In this document: piece by piece, positions 7,983-9,671 of the stretch
Layout of the letters: the number at the start of each line of letters is the position of its first letter
Numbering within the stretch: the stretch's first letter is position 1
Assembly: GCA_041912175.1 (NCBI GenBank)
Contig: JAYRNN010000159.1
Span: forward strand, 1 to 9,671
Direction of reading: 5' to 3'
Source: CAZAGA01 sp041912175
Lineage (GTDB): Bacteria; Chloroflexota; Anaerolineae; Anaerolineales; UBA4823
DNA: 9,671 nt
Position numbers and translations under genes: made by a program
The notes under the pieces: generated by a model
What the model was told of the DNA's origin: nothing
What the model saw: the letters and a program-made list of their open reading frames with translations, nothing else
Databases searched by the model: none

Positions 7983-8013
7983 ATTATAACCAGATTACAG
8001 AATTAATTGTCAA
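7983..8013 (-). promoter_or_regulatory. Consensus sigma70-type promoter of the acyl-AMP ligase, leaderless placement
   Basis: On the - strand a perfect TTGACA (8013-8008) and a perfect TATAAT (7988-7983) are separated by 19 bp, slightly longer than optimal. The -10 ends 7 nt before the ATG at 7975, the usual distance to a transcription start. The mRNA should therefore begin at or within a base or two of the start codon, and indeed no Shine-Dalgarno precedes it. Confidence 0.7.
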
Positions 8014-8031
8014 AGCAATAATCATGGAAGA

Positions 8032-8058
8032 TTGTATTACCAGGTGCAGTGGTAGAAT
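8032..8058 (+). promoter_or_regulatory. Possible promoter of the thiolase gene
   Basis: TTGTAT (8032-8037) and TAGAAT (8053-8058) are separated by 15 bp, matching consensus at 4/6 and 5/6. Transcription would start near 8065, leaving about 30 nt of leader that contains the Shine-Dalgarno. The spacer is short and the match moderate. The site lies within the roughly 120-bp divergent region shared with the ligase promoter. Confidence 0.35.
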
Positions 8059-8083
8059 AAACTTAAAATTAACGTTCATCCAC

Positions 8084-8089
8084 AAGGAG
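8084..8089 (+). promoter_or_regulatory. Ribosome binding site of the thiolase
   Basis: AAGGAG ends 6 nt before the ATG at 8096. It decides that start over longer in-frame possibilities reaching back to a TTG at 7955 inside the opposite-strand ligase gene. Confidence 0.8.
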
Positions 8090-8095
8090 CGCAGC

Positions 8096-9316
8096 ATGCC
8101 CGAAGCAGTCATTATCGATGCTGTTCGAACACCGATTGGTTCACTAGGCGGGGTACTTGCAGGCATTCGGCCGGACGATTTGGCCGCTCATATCTTAAAA
8201 TCTCTGGTCGAACGCACAAAGATCAACCCAGGATTGGTTGAGGAAATATACTTGGGCTGCGCCAACCAGGCTGGGGAAGACAATCGCAACGTAGCGCGCA
8301 TGGCGACCTTGCTGGCTGGTTTTCCGGTTGAAGTGCCAGCCGTGACTTTCAACCGCCTGTGTGCATCCGGCTTGACTGCCATCAACCAGGCTGCACGTGC
8401 TATTCGCTTAGGCGATGGGGAGGTCTATATTGCAGGCGGCGTCGAAAGTATGAGTCGTGCGCCGTATTCCCTTGCAAAGGCCGAAAGCGGATTTGCTTTT
8501 GGTAACCAGACTGCCTGGGATACAGCCTTGGGTTGGCGATATCCCAACCCTGTTATGAAGGAACATTACGGCACTGAATCGATGGGTGAGACTGCCGAAA
8601 ACATCTGGGGCATGTTCCCGATCTCTCGCCAAGAACAAGATGCGTTCGCCTTGGCCAGCCATCAACGCGCGATCGCGGCCATGGATTCCGGCAGGTTTGC
8701 GGAGGAGATTGCGCCGGTGAGCATTCCCCAACGCAAAGGCGAACCCTTGCTGATTCAGAACGATGAGCGGCCACGGCGAGACACTTCTCCAGAATCGCTT
8801 GCCCGGCTCAAGCCAGCCTTTCGGGCAAACGGCAGCGTAACCGCCGGGAATTCATCAGGGCTTAATGACGGAGCAGCGGCAGTATTGTTAACCAGCCTGG
8901 AGACCGCCAAAGCCCTGGGACTGAGACCAATGGCGCGCATCGTGGCTAGTGCGGCTGCGGGCGTCCCGCCACGCACGATGGGCCTGGGTCCCATCCCTGC
9001 CACCCGAAAAGCGCTCTCACGAGCGGAATTGACGATTGATGACATTCGGCTGGTCGAGCTCAACGAAGCCTTTGCTATCCAAGCCCTGGCGGTGATGCAG
9101 GAGTTGGGATTATCTTCGGAAATCACAAACGTAAACGGCGGAGCGATTGCCTTGGGTCACCCATTGGGCTGCTCAGGGGCGCGCATTTTGACAACGTTGA
9201 TCCATGAAATGCGTCGCCGCGCGTCGCAGGAAAAGCGACCCTATTATGGGTTAGCAACGTTATGCGTCGGTGTGGGTCAAGGGGAAGCGACGATTATCGA
9301 ATGGATTGGCAATTAA
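8096..9316 (+). CDS. Thiolase (acetyl-CoA acyltransferase), PaaJ/PcaF-like subgroup
   Basis: This 406-residue cytosolic thiolase either cleaves 3-oxoacyl-CoA with CoA or condenses two acyl-CoA units. All catalytic residues are present: nucleophile C89 in FNRLCASGLTAI, H355 in GGAIALGHPLG, and C390 in LCVGVGQGEA, plus the conserved VELNEAFA and NSSGLNDGAAA segments. The stretch DTALGWRYPNPVMKEHYG followed by SMGETAENI closely resembles PaaJ/PcaF (3-oxoadipyl-CoA thiolase) as recalled, more than short-chain PhaA-type enzymes. Still, no phenylacetate or ketoadipate genes are in view, so a role in general beta-oxidation or acetoacetyl-CoA formation is equally possible. The start at 8096 gives the standard N-terminus MPEAVIIDAVRTPIG and a good ribosome site. 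It is divergent from the acyl-AMP ligase and followed after 24 nt by an unknown gene, probably in the same operon. Confidence 0.94.
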   Translation: MPEAVIIDAVRTPIGSLGGVLAGIRPDDLAAHILKSLVERTKINPGLVEEIYLGCANQAGEDNRNVARMATLLAGFPVEVPAVTFNRLCASGLTAINQAARAIRLGDGEVYIAGGVESMSRAPYSLAKAESGFAFGNQTAWDTALGWRYPNPVMKEHYGTESMGETAENIWGMFPISRQEQDAFALASHQRAIAAMDSGRFAEEIAPVSIPQRKGEPLLIQNDERPRRDTSPESLARLKPAFRANGSVTAGNSSGLNDGAAAVLLTSLETAKALGLRPMARIVASAAAGVPPRTMGLGPIPATRKALSRAELTIDDIRLVELNEAFAIQALAVMQELGLSSEITNVNGGAIALGHPLGCSGARILTTLIHEMRRRASQEKRPYYGLATLCVGVGQGEATIIEWIGN

Positions 9317-9330
9317 ACTTTTCGATAAGT

Positions 9331-9336
9331 GGAGGG
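9331..9336 (+). promoter_or_regulatory. Ribosome binding site of the unknown 3'-edge gene
   Basis: GGAGGG lies 4 nt before the ATG at 9341. This strong Shine-Dalgarno is the main evidence that the open frame after the thiolase is a real gene. Confidence 0.75.
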
Positions 9337-9340
9337 ACAG

Positions 9341-9671
9341 ATGACGGAAAAACGTTCATCCGAAACAAACGAATCCAACCAAAATTTTTATGATTTGCTG
9401 GAAATTTCACTAGGCGCCGTAAAAATCTGGCCGCCGATCTATTGGTCATCCATATTTGGAAAACCGCTTAATTGGATACCTCTGCATCGTTATTCTGAAT
9501 TTACACTCTTAAATATTTGGAGGCCTGGCCGGACTATGAAATATCTGGTGGATGTAATGCTACCTTCTCTGCCGATTAATCCACCACTTTTAAGCCCTCC
9601 CTTCCTGGACACATTCTTCTTCCGGCCAACCATGATCTTGCATCGTCCTGACCATAATCAGGATTACACCA
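9341..9671 (+). CDS. Unrecognised protein, N-terminal part, continues beyond window
   Basis: An open frame of 110 codons begins MTEKRSSETNESNQNFYDLL after a strong ribosome site and is still open at the window end. I do not recognise the family. The first 15 or so residues are polar and Ser/Asn-rich, suggesting a disordered tail, with no signal peptide. The rest is rich in Trp, Pro, Phe and Leu (IWPPIYWSSIFGKPLNWIPL, later INPPLLSPPFLDTFFFRP), with one moderately hydrophobic stretch but no clear transmembrane helix. FRPTMILHRPDHNQDY near the edge might lead into an enzyme core such as an alpha/beta hydrolase, but that is a guess. It follows the thiolase by 24 nt, so co-transcription and a link to acyl-CoA or lipid metabolism are likely. 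The frame is free of stops throughout and codon use resembles its neighbours. Confidence 0.7.
   Translation, partial: MTEKRSSETNESNQNFYDLLEISLGAVKIWPPIYWSSIFGKPLNWIPLHRYSEFTLLNIWRPGRTMKYLVDVMLPSLPINPPLLSPPFLDTFFFRPTMILHRPDHNQDYT

Noticed and set aside
7990..8060. Imperfect inverted repeats (AATTAATT palindrome; CAATAATC facing GATTGTAT) in the divergent region as a repressor operator
   Set aside because: The arms match poorly and the region is AT-rich, so such repeats are expected by chance.
7955..8095. In-frame upstream extension of the thiolase to a TTG at 7955
   Set aside because: The extension overlaps the start of the opposite-strand ligase and its promoter, has no thiolase-like residues, and the ATG at 8096 has a clear AAGGAG and the family N-terminus.
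8408..9126. Reverse-strand open frames of 107 and 123 codons inside the thiolase gene
   Set aside because: They lie antisense to conserved thiolase sequence with no independent start signals.

Overview
The window reads as an ordinary bacterial chromosomal segment of medium GC. It is densely coded, with no stretch over about 120 bases lacking a gene and no sign of mobile elements, RNA genes, CRISPR or phage. Gene content and protein style (a soil-type MgtA ATPase, full-length MprF, an OmpR-type two-component pair with a HELGRPLG H-box, a stand-alone fatty acyl-AMP ligase, a PaaJ/PcaF-like thiolase) would suit Chloroflexota (Anaerolineae-like). That assignment is an impression from protein style, not a measured result.

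Left block (about 1-6179, all + strand): the C-terminal membrane half of a P-type Mg2+ ATPase cut by the window edge, a complete 899-residue MprF (aminoacyl-phosphatidylglycerol synthase plus flippase), a six-helix rhomboid-like protein that keeps a Ser/His dyad, an OmpR/PhoB-type response regulator, and a HAMP sensor histidine kinase. The gaps are 36, 27 and 25 nt, followed by a 1-nt overlap, so at least parts are probably one operon. A TATAAT just upstream of the regulator suggests an internal promoter. Together they look like an envelope-charge and divalent-cation homeostasis module, comparable in logic to PhoPQ (Mg2+, mgtA, lipid modification) or GraRS-mprF.

Right block (6191-9671): a stand-alone fatty acyl-AMP ligase on the - strand, convergent with the kinase. 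It diverges across about 120 bp from a thiolase on the + strand, which is followed after 24 nt by an unrecognised gene that runs off the window. The divergent region holds a sigma70-type promoter with perfect -35 and -10 hexamers for the ligase, placed so that its mRNA would be leaderless or nearly so, and a weaker promoter plus a good Shine-Dalgarno for the thiolase. These genes point to fatty-acid activation and acyl-CoA metabolism, but no acyl carrier protein, polyketide synthase or other partner is visible.

Most genes are recognisable family members. The most original points are the Mg2+ ATPase-MprF-rhomboid-two-component arrangement and the apparent leaderless promoters.
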